Positions 37,585 to 46,076 are shown, counted from the first letter of the stretch. The stretch: 64,000 bases of DNA from Streptomyces sp. NBC_01275 (GCF_026340655.1 NZ_JAPEOZ010000001.1:124001-188000); one strand, 5' to 3'. Notes: generated by a model from the sequence alone, not told the origin. A program made the numbers and translations.

Positions 37585-38709
37585 ATGCCCGTACAGAAGG
37601 TGCTCGTCGTCGGCGGCGGCATCACCGGAAGCGTGCTGTCCCTCGCCCTCGCCCAGCGGGGCGCGGAGGTCGAGCTCGTCGAGATCTCCCCCCAGTGGTT
37701 CGGCGTGGGCCACGGCATCACCCTCCAGGGCAACGCGCTCAAGGCGCTGCGTTCCGTAGGCGTACTGGACCGGGTCCTCGATCGGGCGGTGCCGTTCGAC
37801 GTGCTGCGGCTGCTGCGCGCCGACGGCGCACTGATCGCGGAGCTGCCCACTCCGCACACCGGGGGGCCGGATCTGCCCTCGACCGCGGGTGCGCTGCGGT
37901 CGGATCTGCAGGACGCACTGTGTGACGCCGTGCACGCGCACGGCGTCACCGTGCGGCTCGGTCTGAGCGTGGCACGGCTGGAGCAGTCGGCCGGCCATGT
38001 GGACGTGACGTTCACCGACGGCGCCACGGGACGCTACGACCTGATGGTGGGCGCCGACGGGATCAACTCCCGGATGCGCGCACTGATCGGCATCCCGACC
38101 AGGCCCGCTCCCGTGGGCATGTCGATCTTCCGGGTGGTCGCGTACCGTCCCCCGGAGATGGTCTGCCACGAGGTGTACTACGGCGGCCCGCGCTTCAAGG
38201 CCGGTTACAGCCCGATCGCCGCCGACCGCTGCTACGCCTACCTCCTGGACGAGAACCTGGACCCCTCCCTCGTCGGCCCGCGCGCCCCGCTGGCCCTGAT
38301 GCGCGAACGGGGGGCGGGCTACGACGGCCTGTGGGGGAAGATCATCGCCTCGCTGCCGGACGACACGGCGGTCGACTACCGCTGGATCGAGTCGGTGCTG
38401 GTCGACGGGGACTGGCACCGCGGCCGGACGATGGTGATCGGGGACGCGGCGCACGCCTGTCCGCCGCTCATCGCGCAGGGCGCGGCCATGTGCCTGGAGG
38501 ACGCGGTGCTCCTGGCCGAACTCGTCTGCGGGGACGACCCGTTGGAGAGGGCCCTGGACCGTTTCATGGCCCGGCGGCTGCCGCGGGTGCGGATGGTGCT
38601 GGAGAACTCGCTGCGGCTGGCCGAGTGGGAGATCCACCCCGAGACGCCCGGCGCGGACCCGGCCCGGATCATGTCCGAGACCCTGCGCTCGCTGACGGCG
38701 GCCGCGTGA
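37585..38709 (+). CDS. FAD-dependent aromatic monooxygenase
   Basis: 374 residues, class A flavoprotein hydroxylase related to salicylate and 3-hydroxybenzoate hydroxylases. FAD/NADPH motifs: GGGITGSVLSLALAQRG (GxGxxG), GADGINSRMR (the DG motif binding FAD and NADPH) and VIGDAAHACPPLIAQGA (GD motif). It would hydroxylate the aromatic ring to prepare it for the extradiol dioxygenase encoded in the divergent operon. Its stop overlaps the GTG start of the amidohydrolase, so it is part of a tightly coupled operon. Confidence 0.92.
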   Translation: MPVQKVLVVGGGITGSVLSLALAQRGAEVELVEISPQWFGVGHGITLQGNALKALRSVGVLDRVLDRAVPFDVLRLLRADGALIAELPTPHTGGPDLPSTAGALRSDLQDALCDAVHAHGVTVRLGLSVARLEQSAGHVDVTFTDGATGRYDLMVGADGINSRMRALIGIPTRPAPVGMSIFRVVAYRPPEMVCHEVYYGGPRFKAGYSPIAADRCYAYLLDENLDPSLVGPRAPLALMRERGAGYDGLWGKIIASLPDDTAVDYRWIESVLVDGDWHRGRTMVIGDAAHACPPLIAQGAAMCLEDAVLLAELVCGDDPLERALDRFMARRLPRVRMVLENSLRLAEWEIHPETPGADPARIMSETLRSLTAAA

Positions 38710-39713
38710 ACGCCGCTCCCGTCGTCGACTTCCACGGCCACCTCGCCGTCCCCGCCGCCGACGCGCTCGTCGCGGGCACGCCCGGCTTCGCCGCCGAGCT
38801 GGCCGTCGAACAACGCGCTCACTCTCCCGCCTCCCTCTCCGTCAACCGGGCCCAACTCCAGCGGCTCCTGCCGAAGTTGACGGATGTGACGGCCAGGCTG
38901 GCCGACCTCGACGCGATGGGCGTCGACCTCCAGGTCGTCGGCCCGATGCCGATGCACCACTACTGGACGGGCCGGGACACCGCCCGACGTCTGGCCCGCA
39001 CCGTCAACGAGGCGGTCGCCGCGCACTGCGCCCTGGAGCCGCAGCGGCTGTACGGGCTCGGCACCGTGCCGCTCCAGCATCCGGACCTGGCCGTGACGCT
39101 GCTGGAGGAGGCGGTCGGCGTCCACGGTCTGTACGGGATCAGCGTCTCCACGAGCGTGAACGGGCGGGAGCTGGCCGACCGGGCGCACGACCCCGTGTGG
39201 CGGGCGGCCGAGGAGTCGGGGGCCGTGGTGTTCGTGCATCCGTGGGGGTGTTCGCTGGGCGAGCGGCTGGCCACGCACTACCTGGGCAACACGGTCGGGC
39301 AGCCGGTGGAGACGACGGTGGCCCTCTCGCAGCTGATCTTCACCGGCGTCCTGGACCGCTTCCCCCGGCTGAAGCTGGTGGCGGCGCACGGCGGCGGCTA
39401 TCTGCCGACGTACATCGGGCGCTCCGACCACGCCTGGCGGGTGCGTCAGGACGCGCGCGGGTGCGCCGAGCCGCCGAGCGCCTATCTGCGCCGAATGTGG
39501 TTCGACGCGCTCGTCTACACGCCCCGGGCGCTGCGCTTCCTGGTGGCGGAGGTGGGCGCCGACCGGGTCGTGCTCGGCACGGACCACCCCTTCGACATGG
39601 GCGTCGACGACCCGCTGGCCCGGCTGGACGCCGCCGGGCTCGCCCCGTCCGACCGGGCCGCCGTCGCCGGCGGCAACGCCCTCGACCTGCTGCTGAAAGG
39701 ACGTACCCGATGA
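38706..39713 (+). CDS. Amidohydrolase 2 family protein (ACMSD-like)
   Basis: 335 residues; GTG 38706 overlaps the upstream TGA (GTGA). A TIM-barrel metal-dependent hydrolase/decarboxylase: VDFHGHLAVP gives the first His-x-His pair, VFVHPWG, LKLVAAHGGGYLP and LVLGTDHPFDM-like VVLGTDHPF hold the remaining metal ligands (His, His, Asp). The family includes the ring-cleavage-product decarboxylase ACMSD and several aromatic-acid decarboxylases. In this operon a non-oxidative decarboxylation or a hydrolysis of a ring-fission intermediate is likely. Confidence 0.9.
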   Translation: MNAAPVVDFHGHLAVPAADALVAGTPGFAAELAVEQRAHSPASLSVNRAQLQRLLPKLTDVTARLADLDAMGVDLQVVGPMPMHHYWTGRDTARRLARTVNEAVAAHCALEPQRLYGLGTVPLQHPDLAVTLLEEAVGVHGLYGISVSTSVNGRELADRAHDPVWRAAEESGAVVFVHPWGCSLGERLATHYLGNTVGQPVETTVALSQLIFTGVLDRFPRLKLVAAHGGGYLPTYIGRSDHAWRVRQDARGCAEPPSAYLRRMWFDALVYTPRALRFLVAEVGADRVVLGTDHPFDMGVDDPLARLDAAGLAPSDRAAVAGGNALDLLLKGRTR

Positions 39714-40678
39714 CGCTCGGCCCCATCGAGGAGGAGCTGGCCAAGGCCCGTGCCGCGTACCGCAACTGGGGTCGCTGGGGCGCGGACGACGTGCTGGGCA
39801 CGCTCAACTTCCTCGACGACGCGATCCGGGCCCACGCGGCGGGGCTGGTCCGCCGCGGGCGGTCCTTCTCCCTCGCCCTGGAGTTCAACGAGTCGGGGCC
39901 GCAGCGCGGTTTCCGGGGCCGGATCAACCCCGTGCACTACATGAAGGACACCGGGTCGGACGCGGCCGCGGGCACGCAGGGCTTCCCGCACGGCTTCGGC
40001 GGGGCGGACGACCATGTCGTGATGCCTCTCCAGGCCTCCACCCAGTGGGACGGGTTGGGCCATATCTTCGACAACAAGCAGGCGTGGAACGGCCGTTCGT
40101 GCACCATCGTGAACGGCGACGGCGACTCCGTCACCGGCATCGAGCACATGGCGGACGCGTTCACCGGCCGGGGCGTCCTGCTGGACGTGGGCCGGGTGGT
40201 CGGCGACGAGCACGGCGAGCTCCCGGACGGCTTCCCGATCCTGGAGGAGCATCTGCGCGCCGCCGTCGAGGCGCAGGGCGCGACCTCCACCGTCCGCCGC
40301 GGCGACCTGGTCCTCGTCCGCACCGGCCAGCTGGGCCGCGTACGACGGCTCGGGGCGTGGGGCGGATACGCGGCCGGGGACGCGCCGGGCCTGTCCTTCA
40401 CCACCCTGGGCTGGCTGCACCGCACGGAGATCGCCGCGATCGCCACCGACACCTGGGGACTTGAGGTACGGCCCTACGAGTTCGCCGAGCCGGCGATGTC
40501 CCCGCTGCACCAGATCGCCATCCCCAACATGGGCCTGCCGCTGGGCGAGATGTGGGACCTGGAGGCCCTATCCGAGGACTGCGCGGCCGACGGCGTCTAC
40601 GAGTTCCTGCTGATCGCCGCGCCGCTGCCGGTGACCGGAGCGGTCGGCGCCCCCGTCAACCCGATCGCACTGAAGTGA
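39710..40678 (+). CDS. Cyclase-family hydrolase (kynurenine-formamidase fold)
   Basis: 322 residues; ATG 39710 overlaps the upstream stop (ATGA). The family has a His/Asp metal site; here the central motif is STQWDGLGHIF instead of the HxGTHxD of bacterial formamidases, as in the larger, 320-residue branch of the family. The N-terminus (NWGRWGADDVLGTLNFLDDA) and RGDLVLVRTGQLG segment are typical. Known relatives hydrolyse formamides or act on isatin and aromatic ring-cleavage lactones. The activity here is unknown. Confidence 0.88.
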   Translation: MTLGPIEEELAKARAAYRNWGRWGADDVLGTLNFLDDAIRAHAAGLVRRGRSFSLALEFNESGPQRGFRGRINPVHYMKDTGSDAAAGTQGFPHGFGGADDHVVMPLQASTQWDGLGHIFDNKQAWNGRSCTIVNGDGDSVTGIEHMADAFTGRGVLLDVGRVVGDEHGELPDGFPILEEHLRAAVEAQGATSTVRRGDLVLVRTGQLGRVRRLGAWGGYAAGDAPGLSFTTLGWLHRTEIAAIATDTWGLEVRPYEFAEPAMSPLHQIAIPNMGLPLGEMWDLEALSEDCAADGVYEFLLIAAPLPVTGAVGAPVNPIALK

Positions 40679-40689
40679 GGACGCCCGCG

Positions 40690-42063
40690 GTGAACACCGA
40701 CCGTTTCAGGGGAACCCTGCACGTCCCCGGGGACGCCGCCTTCGAAGAGGCGTGCTTCGGCCGCGTCTTCAACGCCCGCCGCCCCTCGGACCGTACGCCG
40801 GCCGCCGTGCTCGAAGCCGTCTGCGAACAGGACGTCGTCGAGGGCGTACGACTCGCCCTGGAGCGCGGCTGGCAGGTCGCCGTCCGCTCCGGCGGGCACA
40901 GCTGGGCCGCCTGGTCGGTGCGCGAGGAGGCGCTGCTGATCGACCTCGGGGGCTTCCGGGAGCTCGCCTACGACCCGGGCGCCGAGATCGTGACCGCCAC
41001 GCCCAGCGTCAAGGGCGGCGACGAACTCAACCCGTATCTGGGTGAGTTCGGCCGCTTCTTCAACGGCGGGCACTGTCCCTCCGTCGGCATCGGCGGCTTC
41101 CTCCTCCAGGGCGGGCAGGGCTGGAACGCGCGCGGCTGGGGCTGGGCGGCGGAGAACGTCGTCGCGATCGACGTCGTCACCGCCGAGGGCGAGCTGGTGC
41201 GCGCGGACGAGGAGCACCACAGCGACCTGTTCTGGGCGGCGCGCGGGGCGGGCCCGGGCTTCTTCGGCATCGTGACGCGCTTCCATCTGCGCACCCGCCC
41301 GCTGCCCAGGCACCTCGCGCACACGGTCCACGCCTACCCCCTGGCCCTGTTCGACGAGGTCATGACCTGGCTGCACGGCATGCACCACACCGTCTCGGAC
41401 CTGGTGGAGATCGTCGCCCTCACACAGACCCCGACCGGCTTCGACGGGCCAGTCCTGCTGGTCACGGGCGTCTCGATGACGGACACCCCCGAGCAGGCGG
41501 CGCGGGCGCTGGCCCCGCTGCACGCCAACCCGTACGCGGACCGGGCCCTGTTCCGCGTCGAGGCGCAGCCCACCACGCTCGCCGAGCAGCTCGCGGGCCA
41601 GCGCGCCGCCAACCCCGAGGGCCACCGTTATCTCGTCGACAACGCCTGGCTGACCGGACCGGCCGAGCAGGTCGTCCCCGCGATCCGCAAGGCGTTCACC
41701 GAGCATCCCACCCGGCAGACCTTCACCATCTGGTTCTCCATGGCGCCCCTGCGCGAACTGCCCGACATGGCCTTCTCGTTGCAGTCGGAGATCTACTGCG
41801 CGACCTATGTCGTCCACGACGACGGCCCGGAGCGGGACGCGGAGCTGCGGTCCTGGCTGGACTCGGCGACGGCGGCCATGCGGCCGGTGACCGTCGGCCA
41901 GTATCTGGGCGACTCCGACTTCACCGTACGGCAGTTGAGGTTCATGGGAGACGCGCAGTGGGAGCGGCTGAAGGAGATCCGGGCCGTCCGCGACCCCAAG
42001 GGCCTGTTCACGGGCTACCTCAGCACGGGGGCCGTCACCAATGCCAACCACTGGGAGCAGTGA
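40690..42063 (+). CDS. Berberine-bridge-type FAD-linked oxidase
   Basis: 457 residues; GTG 40690 follows GAGGACGCCC. A FAD_binding_4 (PCMH) domain with the residue for covalent flavin, VAVRSGGHSWAAWS, where His is the 8-alpha-linked residue in the BBE family, and a C-terminal BBE domain (FMGDAQWERLKEIRAVRDPK, DPxxxF ending with TGYL). The second covalent ligand, Cys, expected in a GxCxxV-like motif, reads GHCPSVGIGGFLLQGG, so Cys is present and bicovalent FAD attachment is possible. It likely oxidises an alcohol, hydroquinone or phenol with oxygen. Confidence 0.88.
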   Translation: MNTDRFRGTLHVPGDAAFEEACFGRVFNARRPSDRTPAAVLEAVCEQDVVEGVRLALERGWQVAVRSGGHSWAAWSVREEALLIDLGGFRELAYDPGAEIVTATPSVKGGDELNPYLGEFGRFFNGGHCPSVGIGGFLLQGGQGWNARGWGWAAENVVAIDVVTAEGELVRADEEHHSDLFWAARGAGPGFFGIVTRFHLRTRPLPRHLAHTVHAYPLALFDEVMTWLHGMHHTVSDLVEIVALTQTPTGFDGPVLLVTGVSMTDTPEQAARALAPLHANPYADRALFRVEAQPTTLAEQLAGQRAANPEGHRYLVDNAWLTGPAEQVVPAIRKAFTEHPTRQTFTIWFSMAPLRELPDMAFSLQSEIYCATYVVHDDGPERDAELRSWLDSATAAMRPVTVGQYLGDSDFTVRQLRFMGDAQWERLKEIRAVRDPKGLFTGYLSTGAVTNANHWEQ

Positions 42064-42066
42064 GCG

Positions 42067-43023
42067 ATGCGTTTCGCGACATACGAGCACGAGGGCGTGG
42101 AGCGCGCCGGGGCGGTGCGGGACGGGGTCGTCCATCCGCTGCCCGAGGGCGTCACCGTGCTGACGCTGGTCGAGCAGGGGGTGCTGCACCCGGCCGGGGT
42201 CGAAGCGCTGCGCACGCCGAGCGAGTTGACGGTGGATCAGGTGCGGCTGCTGCCGCCGCTGAAGCCGCCCTCCATCCGGGACTTCGTGGGCTTCGAGGCG
42301 CACATCGAGGGCGTCTCCAAGTCGCTGGACGGCCTCGAGCACGTGCCCGAGGAGTGGTACCGGGCGCCCAACTTCTACTTCACCAACCCGCACGCCGGCC
42401 ACGGCGCGCACGACGACGTGGCCGTCCCGGCGGGCTGCTCGGTGCTGGACTTCGAGCTGGAGGTCGGTGCGGTGATCGGGCGCGCGGGGCGCGACCTCAC
42501 GCCGCAGGAGGCGCACGAGCACATTGTGGGCTACCTCGTCTTCAACGACTGGTCGGCCCGTGACCTGCAGAAGCCGGAGAAGAACCTGGGCCTGGGCTTC
42601 TCCAAGGGCAAGGACTTCGCCAACACCCTGGGCCCGTATCTGGTGACCGCCGACGAGGTGGCGGACCGGCGCGATCCCGACGGGTTCCTGCACCTGGAGA
42701 TGACGGTCACCCTCAACGGGAAGCTGATCGGCCGGGACACGCTGGCCAACGTGTCCTGGACCTTCGACGAGATGGTCGCCTACGCCTCCCGGGACGCCTG
42801 GGTGCGCCCCGGGGACGTCCTGGGCTCGGGCACCTGCGGCTGGGGCGCGCTGGCGGAGTTCTGGGGGCGCGTCGGGGAGCGCGTCCCGGCGCCGCTCGTG
42901 CCCGGCGACGAGGTGGAGCTGACCGTGGAGCGGCTGGGCACCCTGCGCAACCGGATCGTGCCCGGCCGCGCGGACGCCTACCTCCCGCGGGCCCGCAAGC
43001 GGGGCCGCACACCCCGGCCCTGA
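42067..43023 (+). CDS. Fumarylacetoacetate hydrolase family protein (second copy)
   Basis: 318 residues; starts 4 bp after the preceding stop, with the tail of GAGCAGTGAGCG as ribosome site. FAH domain with metal ligands in DFELEVGAVIGRAGRDLTPQ (Glu pair), GYLVFNDWSARDLQ (Asp) and a lid Ser/Lys region (GFSKGKDFANTLGP). The C-terminal GSGTCGWGALAEFWGR is characteristic of the group containing fumarylacetoacetases and oxaloacetate/acylpyruvate hydrolases. Last gene of the rightward operon and about 150 bp before lysR. Confidence 0.92.
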   Translation: MRFATYEHEGVERAGAVRDGVVHPLPEGVTVLTLVEQGVLHPAGVEALRTPSELTVDQVRLLPPLKPPSIRDFVGFEAHIEGVSKSLDGLEHVPEEWYRAPNFYFTNPHAGHGAHDDVAVPAGCSVLDFELEVGAVIGRAGRDLTPQEAHEHIVGYLVFNDWSARDLQKPEKNLGLGFSKGKDFANTLGPYLVTADEVADRRDPDGFLHLEMTVTLNGKLIGRDTLANVSWTFDEMVAYASRDAWVRPGDVLGSGTCGWGALAEFWGRVGERVPAPLVPGDEVELTVERLGTLRNRIVPGRADAYLPRARKRGRTPRP

Positions 43024-43043
43024 TTCGTTGACCTGCGGGTATC

Positions 43044-43074
43044 CAGGGATCCGATGGCTGCTATCGGATCCCTG
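43044..43074. promoter_or_regulatory. Palindrome containing a LysR box, upstream of lysR
   Basis: A perfect inverted repeat with 12-bp arms (CAGGGATCCGAT and its complement) around GGCTGCT. The centre reads GATGGCTGCTATC, one base away from the GATGGCTGCCATC of the leftward-operon promoter. It lies 98 bp before the lysR GTG. This is where a LysR-type protein would control its own gene. It could also form a transcript hairpin at the end of the rightward operon; the two roles are not exclusive. Confidence 0.7.
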
Positions 43075-43171
43075 TGAGTTGCCTCCCGGAGTCTTCCTCG
43101 CCGCGAACGCGGTGGTTACGCTCCGAGTCCACCGAGCTTCAAGGACGCGGCGCGGCCGGAAGGGGACATAC

Positions 43172-44167
43172 GTGGGTCTCGGAGCGATCGACCTCAATCT
43201 TCTGGTGGCGCTGGAAGCCCTCCTGGAGGAGAAGAACGTCACCCACGCGGGGGTGCGGCTGTCGACCAGCCAGTCCGCGATGAGCGGCTCCCTGGCCCGG
43301 CTGCGTCGGCACTTCAACGACGAGCTGCTGATCCGGGTGGGCCGCGAGTACGAGCTGACGCCCCTGGCCGAGCGCCTCCTGCCCGTCGTGCAGGCCTCCC
43401 TGCACAAGGCCGAGGAGGCGCTGTCGCTGACCCGGCACTTCGACCCGGGGCGCAGCCGGCAGCGGTTCTCGGTGGTGATGTCCGACTACGTGATGACGGT
43501 GTTCGTGGAGCCGCTGCTACGGGTGATCGCGCAGGAGGCGCCGGGGGTGCGCATCGACTTCCATCCCATCGTCGACGGACAGCTGGAGACGGAGACGCAT
43601 CTGCGCTGTCACGATCTGATGATCGTGCCGCTCGGCTATCAGCTGCCGGGCGTCAGCGAGGCCGTGATGCACGACCGGTTCGTCTGTCTCGTCGACCCGG
43701 ACAGCCCTCGGCTGACGGACGGGCGGCTCGCCCTGCGCGACCTGGCGGAGATGCCGCACGCCGCCTGCGGGATCGGCAAGCTCACCCCGGCCGACCGCCA
43801 GCTGGAGACGCTCGGCATCACGCCCAGGGTGCAGGTGAGCACGCCCGGCTTCAACGTCCTGCCGTTCCTGGTGAGCGGCACCGACCTGGTGGCCCTGGTC
43901 CCGGAGCGGCTGGCCCGGCGCTACGAGGGGTTCGCGCGCTGTGCCGTCGTACCGACGCCGTTTCCCGACGTACCGCTGGTGGAGGCCATGTACTGGCACC
44001 ACAACCGGCACTCCGACCCGGCGCACCGCTGGCTGCGGGAGACCGTGCGCAAGGTCGGGGCGTCGCTGGACGAGCCGGAGATCCCGGAGATCGCCGGCCC
44101 GGAGATCGCCGGCGCGGATGGCAGCCATGGGGAACGCGCGTTTCCGGAGCTGTCCGCGGCTTCCTAA
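43172..44167 (+). CDS. LysR-type regulator of the NodD/NahR branch
   Basis: 331 residues from GTG 43172 (AGGGGA upstream); earlier in-frame codons lack a site. Winged helix: GAIDLNLLVALEALLEEKNV, THAGVRLSTSQSAMSGSLAR, typical of the NodD/NahR/LinR clade that responds to aromatic compounds. The rest is a two-lobed inducer-binding domain (PGVRIDFHPIVDGQLETET). It is flanked by the three LysR-like boxes at 37055-37067, 43053-43065 and 44117-44129, making it the probable activator of both catabolic operons and the downstream SDR. Its last 18 codons (ADGSHGERAFPELSAAS) are encoded by the promoter of the next gene. Confidence 0.9.
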   Translation: MGLGAIDLNLLVALEALLEEKNVTHAGVRLSTSQSAMSGSLARLRRHFNDELLIRVGREYELTPLAERLLPVVQASLHKAEEALSLTRHFDPGRSRQRFSVVMSDYVMTVFVEPLLRVIAQEAPGVRIDFHPIVDGQLETETHLRCHDLMIVPLGYQLPGVSEAVMHDRFVCLVDPDSPRLTDGRLALRDLAEMPHAACGIGKLTPADRQLETLGITPRVQVSTPGFNVLPFLVSGTDLVALVPERLARRYEGFARCAVVPTPFPDVPLVEAMYWHHNRHSDPAHRWLRETVRKVGASLDEPEIPEIAGPEIAGADGSHGERAFPELSAAS

Positions 44168-44170
44168 CGT
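44117..44170 (+). promoter_or_regulatory. LysR box and promoter inside the lysR 3' end
   Basis: GATGGCAGCCAT (44117-44128), 8 nt including GAACG, 4 nt, TTTCCG, 18 nt, TAACGT (44165-44170), then 37 nt to the GTG at 44208. TAACGT overlaps the lysR stop codon TAA (44165-44167). Every element and spacing matches the promoter at 37014-37067. Confidence 0.7.
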
Positions 44171-44207
44171 GGACGGGACCCATCCCGCAGCTTCCCCAGG
44201 AGGAGCC

Positions 44208-45020
44208 GTGAGCCGTACGCGTCTGGCGGGCCGTACCGTCGTCGTCACCGGAGCAGCGCAGGGGCAGGGGGCCGCGGAGGCGACGGCGGCCGCCCGCGAG
44301 GGCGCGACGGTGATCGCGACCGACGTCCTGGACGAGGCCGGCGAGAAGCTGGCCGCCGCCCTGCGCGCGGACGGCCTGGACGTGCGCTATCGACGCCTCG
44401 ATGTGTCGTCGCCGGACGACTGGGCTGCCCTGGCCGGCGAGCTGGAGGTCGTGCACGGTCTGGTCAACAACGCGGGCATCGCCGTGCGCGCCAGGCTCGG
44501 ACAGGTCGAACTCGCCGACTGGGAGCGGGCGTTCGCCGTCAACACGACCGGCGCCCTGCTCGGCATGCAGGCGCTCGCCCCGCTGATGCCGCCCGGCTCC
44601 GCGATCGTCAACGTCGGCTCCGTCGCGGCCCTGACGGCCCATCACGCGGTCGCCTACACGGCCAGCAAGTGGGCGCTGCGGGGTCTGTCGAAGGTGGCGT
44701 CCCTGGAGTGGGCGCCGCGCGGCATCCGGACGAACCTGGTGCACCCCGGGTACATCGAGACCCCGCTGATGGCGTCCGCGAACCCGGTGTTCGTCGAGGC
44801 GCATCTGTCGATGACCCCGCAGGGCCGCCCCGGCGCCGTCGAGGAGGTCGCGCCGCTGGTCGTCTACCTGCTGTCCGACGAGTCGTCGTACGTCAACGGC
44901 GCGGAGATCACGGTCGACGGCGGGTACGCGGCGCACGGCGGGGTCAAGGCGATCACGAACGCCCTGGACGCCGTCGCCGCCGTGAGCCCCGCCGTGAACC
45001 CCGTCGTGAGCCGTCCGTAG
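44208..45020 (+). CDS. SDR family oxidoreductase under LysR control
   Basis: 270 residues; GTG 44208 after AGGAGGAGCC. Cofactor motif VTGAAQGQGAA, Asp in ATDVLDEAG (NAD(H) preference), NNAG, YTASKWA (catalytic Tyr and Lys), and IRTNLVHPGYIETP and ITVDGGYAAHGG at the C-terminus. It is close to NAD-dependent cis-diol or alcohol dehydrogenases. The promoter shared with the leftward operon makes it part of the same regulon. The last residues (AVSPAVNPVVSRP) come from a short repeat. Its stop is 1 bp from the stop of the convergent gene. Confidence 0.9.
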   Translation: MSRTRLAGRTVVVTGAAQGQGAAEATAAAREGATVIATDVLDEAGEKLAAALRADGLDVRYRRLDVSSPDDWAALAGELEVVHGLVNNAGIAVRARLGQVELADWERAFAVNTTGALLGMQALAPLMPPGSAIVNVGSVAALTAHHAVAYTASKWALRGLSKVASLEWAPRGIRTNLVHPGYIETPLMASANPVFVEAHLSMTPQGRPGAVEEVAPLVVYLLSDESSYVNGAEITVDGGYAAHGGVKAITNALDAVAAVSPAVNPVVSRP

Positions 45021-45021
45021 C

Positions 45022-45927
45022 TCAGTCCTTGAGGCCTTCCAGCGTCGACTTGGAGTCCGTCTTCAGCCAGTCGGTGACCTCGTCGAGCGTGGGCGGGTCC
45101 TTGTCGTCGTCATAGGAGGACAGGTAGGCGCTGTAGCTCATCGTGTACGTCACCCAGCCGTCCCGTACGGCGATGGTGGCGTAGAGCGAGCCGCTGGTGG
45201 AGCCGCTGGTGGTGTCCTCGGAGACCAGGTAGGCCTCGTCGCCGATGCCCGGGACGGTGTCCACGTCGTAACCCGTGTGGCTGTCCCCGTAGTTCTCCCA
45301 CGTGGCCGTGAACTCCGGCCCCGGGTCGGTCTTCTTGTGCAGGTCCACCTGGACGGAGAGGTAGGCGTCGGCGTAGCTCGACGTGGTCTTCTTCAGGCTG
45401 AGGCTGCAGTAGCCCTCGTCGAGGGCGTCGGCCTTCAGGGTGGTGTGAGTCGGGGAGCCGTCGTTGTCCGGGTACTCGGTCTTGAACGACGAGTAGTCCG
45501 CGGAGTTGCAGAAGTTCGACGGCGCGGTGTACCCGCGCAGGTCCGCGTCCTTGCCCGCGCTGCCGAGCAGGAACACTCCGCCCGCCCACGCGGCGGACGC
45601 GACGACCGCTCCCACGGCGGCCCACAGGACCGCCCGCCCGGCACGGCCGCCGCTGCCGCCGCCCGGCGGCGGGGCGATCGCGGGGTAAGGGCCCGGCTGG
45701 GCGTACGGGTTGACCGACTGGGGCGGACCCGGCTGCCCCGGAATACCCGGCTGGCCCGGCTGCCCGACCAGGGTCGGCTGGCCGTAGAAGTTCTGCTGGC
45801 CGGGCGCGGCCGGGGGCACGGGCGCCGGTCCGGGCGACTGAGGATGCGGATACGGATATGCGCTCGGCGAAGCCGGCGCCTCGGACGGCTGATCGGGCTG
45901 CTGCGGGGGCTGAGGCGGCGTGGACAT
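45022..45927 (-). CDS. Proline-rich single-pass membrane protein
   Basis: 301 residues from ATG 45927. A cytoplasmic N-terminal region of about 110 residues is rich in Pro, Gln and Gly (PGQPGIPGQPGPPQSVNPYA), followed by one membrane helix (AVLWAAVGAVVASAAWAGGV) and an exported C-terminal domain of about 180 residues with two cysteines (SNFCNSADY, EGYCSLSL). The exported part has ATWENYGDSHTGYDVDTVPG and GDEAYLVSEDTTS, typical of actinomycete proteins that pair a Pro-rich tail with a DUF3558/solute-binding-like domain. Function unknown. No lipobox. Confidence 0.78.
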   Translation of the reverse strand: MSTPPQPPQQPDQPSEAPASPSAYPYPHPQSPGPAPVPPAAPGQQNFYGQPTLVGQPGQPGIPGQPGPPQSVNPYAQPGPYPAIAPPPGGGSGGRAGRAVLWAAVGAVVASAAWAGGVFLLGSAGKDADLRGYTAPSNFCNSADYSSFKTEYPDNDGSPTHTTLKADALDEGYCSLSLKKTTSSYADAYLSVQVDLHKKTDPGPEFTATWENYGDSHTGYDVDTVPGIGDEAYLVSEDTTSGSTSGSLYATIAVRDGWVTYTMSYSAYLSSYDDDKDPPTLDEVTDWLKTDSKSTLEGLKD

Positions 45928-46023
45928 GACGTGAAGATAAGGCAATGATGGTGGTCAAGTCCCCTGTCGTCACGGATCGTTATGGTCTGGGGACATCTGG
46001 TACAGGTCCATGACACAAGACGA

Positions 46024-46063
46024 CGACAGAGCCGGGGCGGCAGCGGTCGCCCCGGCTCTGTCG
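46024..46063. terminator. Transcription terminator hairpin
   Basis: A perfect 16-bp stem (CGACAGAGCCGGGGCG with its complement) with loop GCAGCGGT, 14 bp downstream of the MFS gene end (46077, minus strand) and about 95 bp upstream of the start of the Pro-rich gene. It marks the end of the SDR-VOC-MFS operon. Confidence 0.85.
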
Positions 46064-46076
46064 TGTGTGCGGTCGG

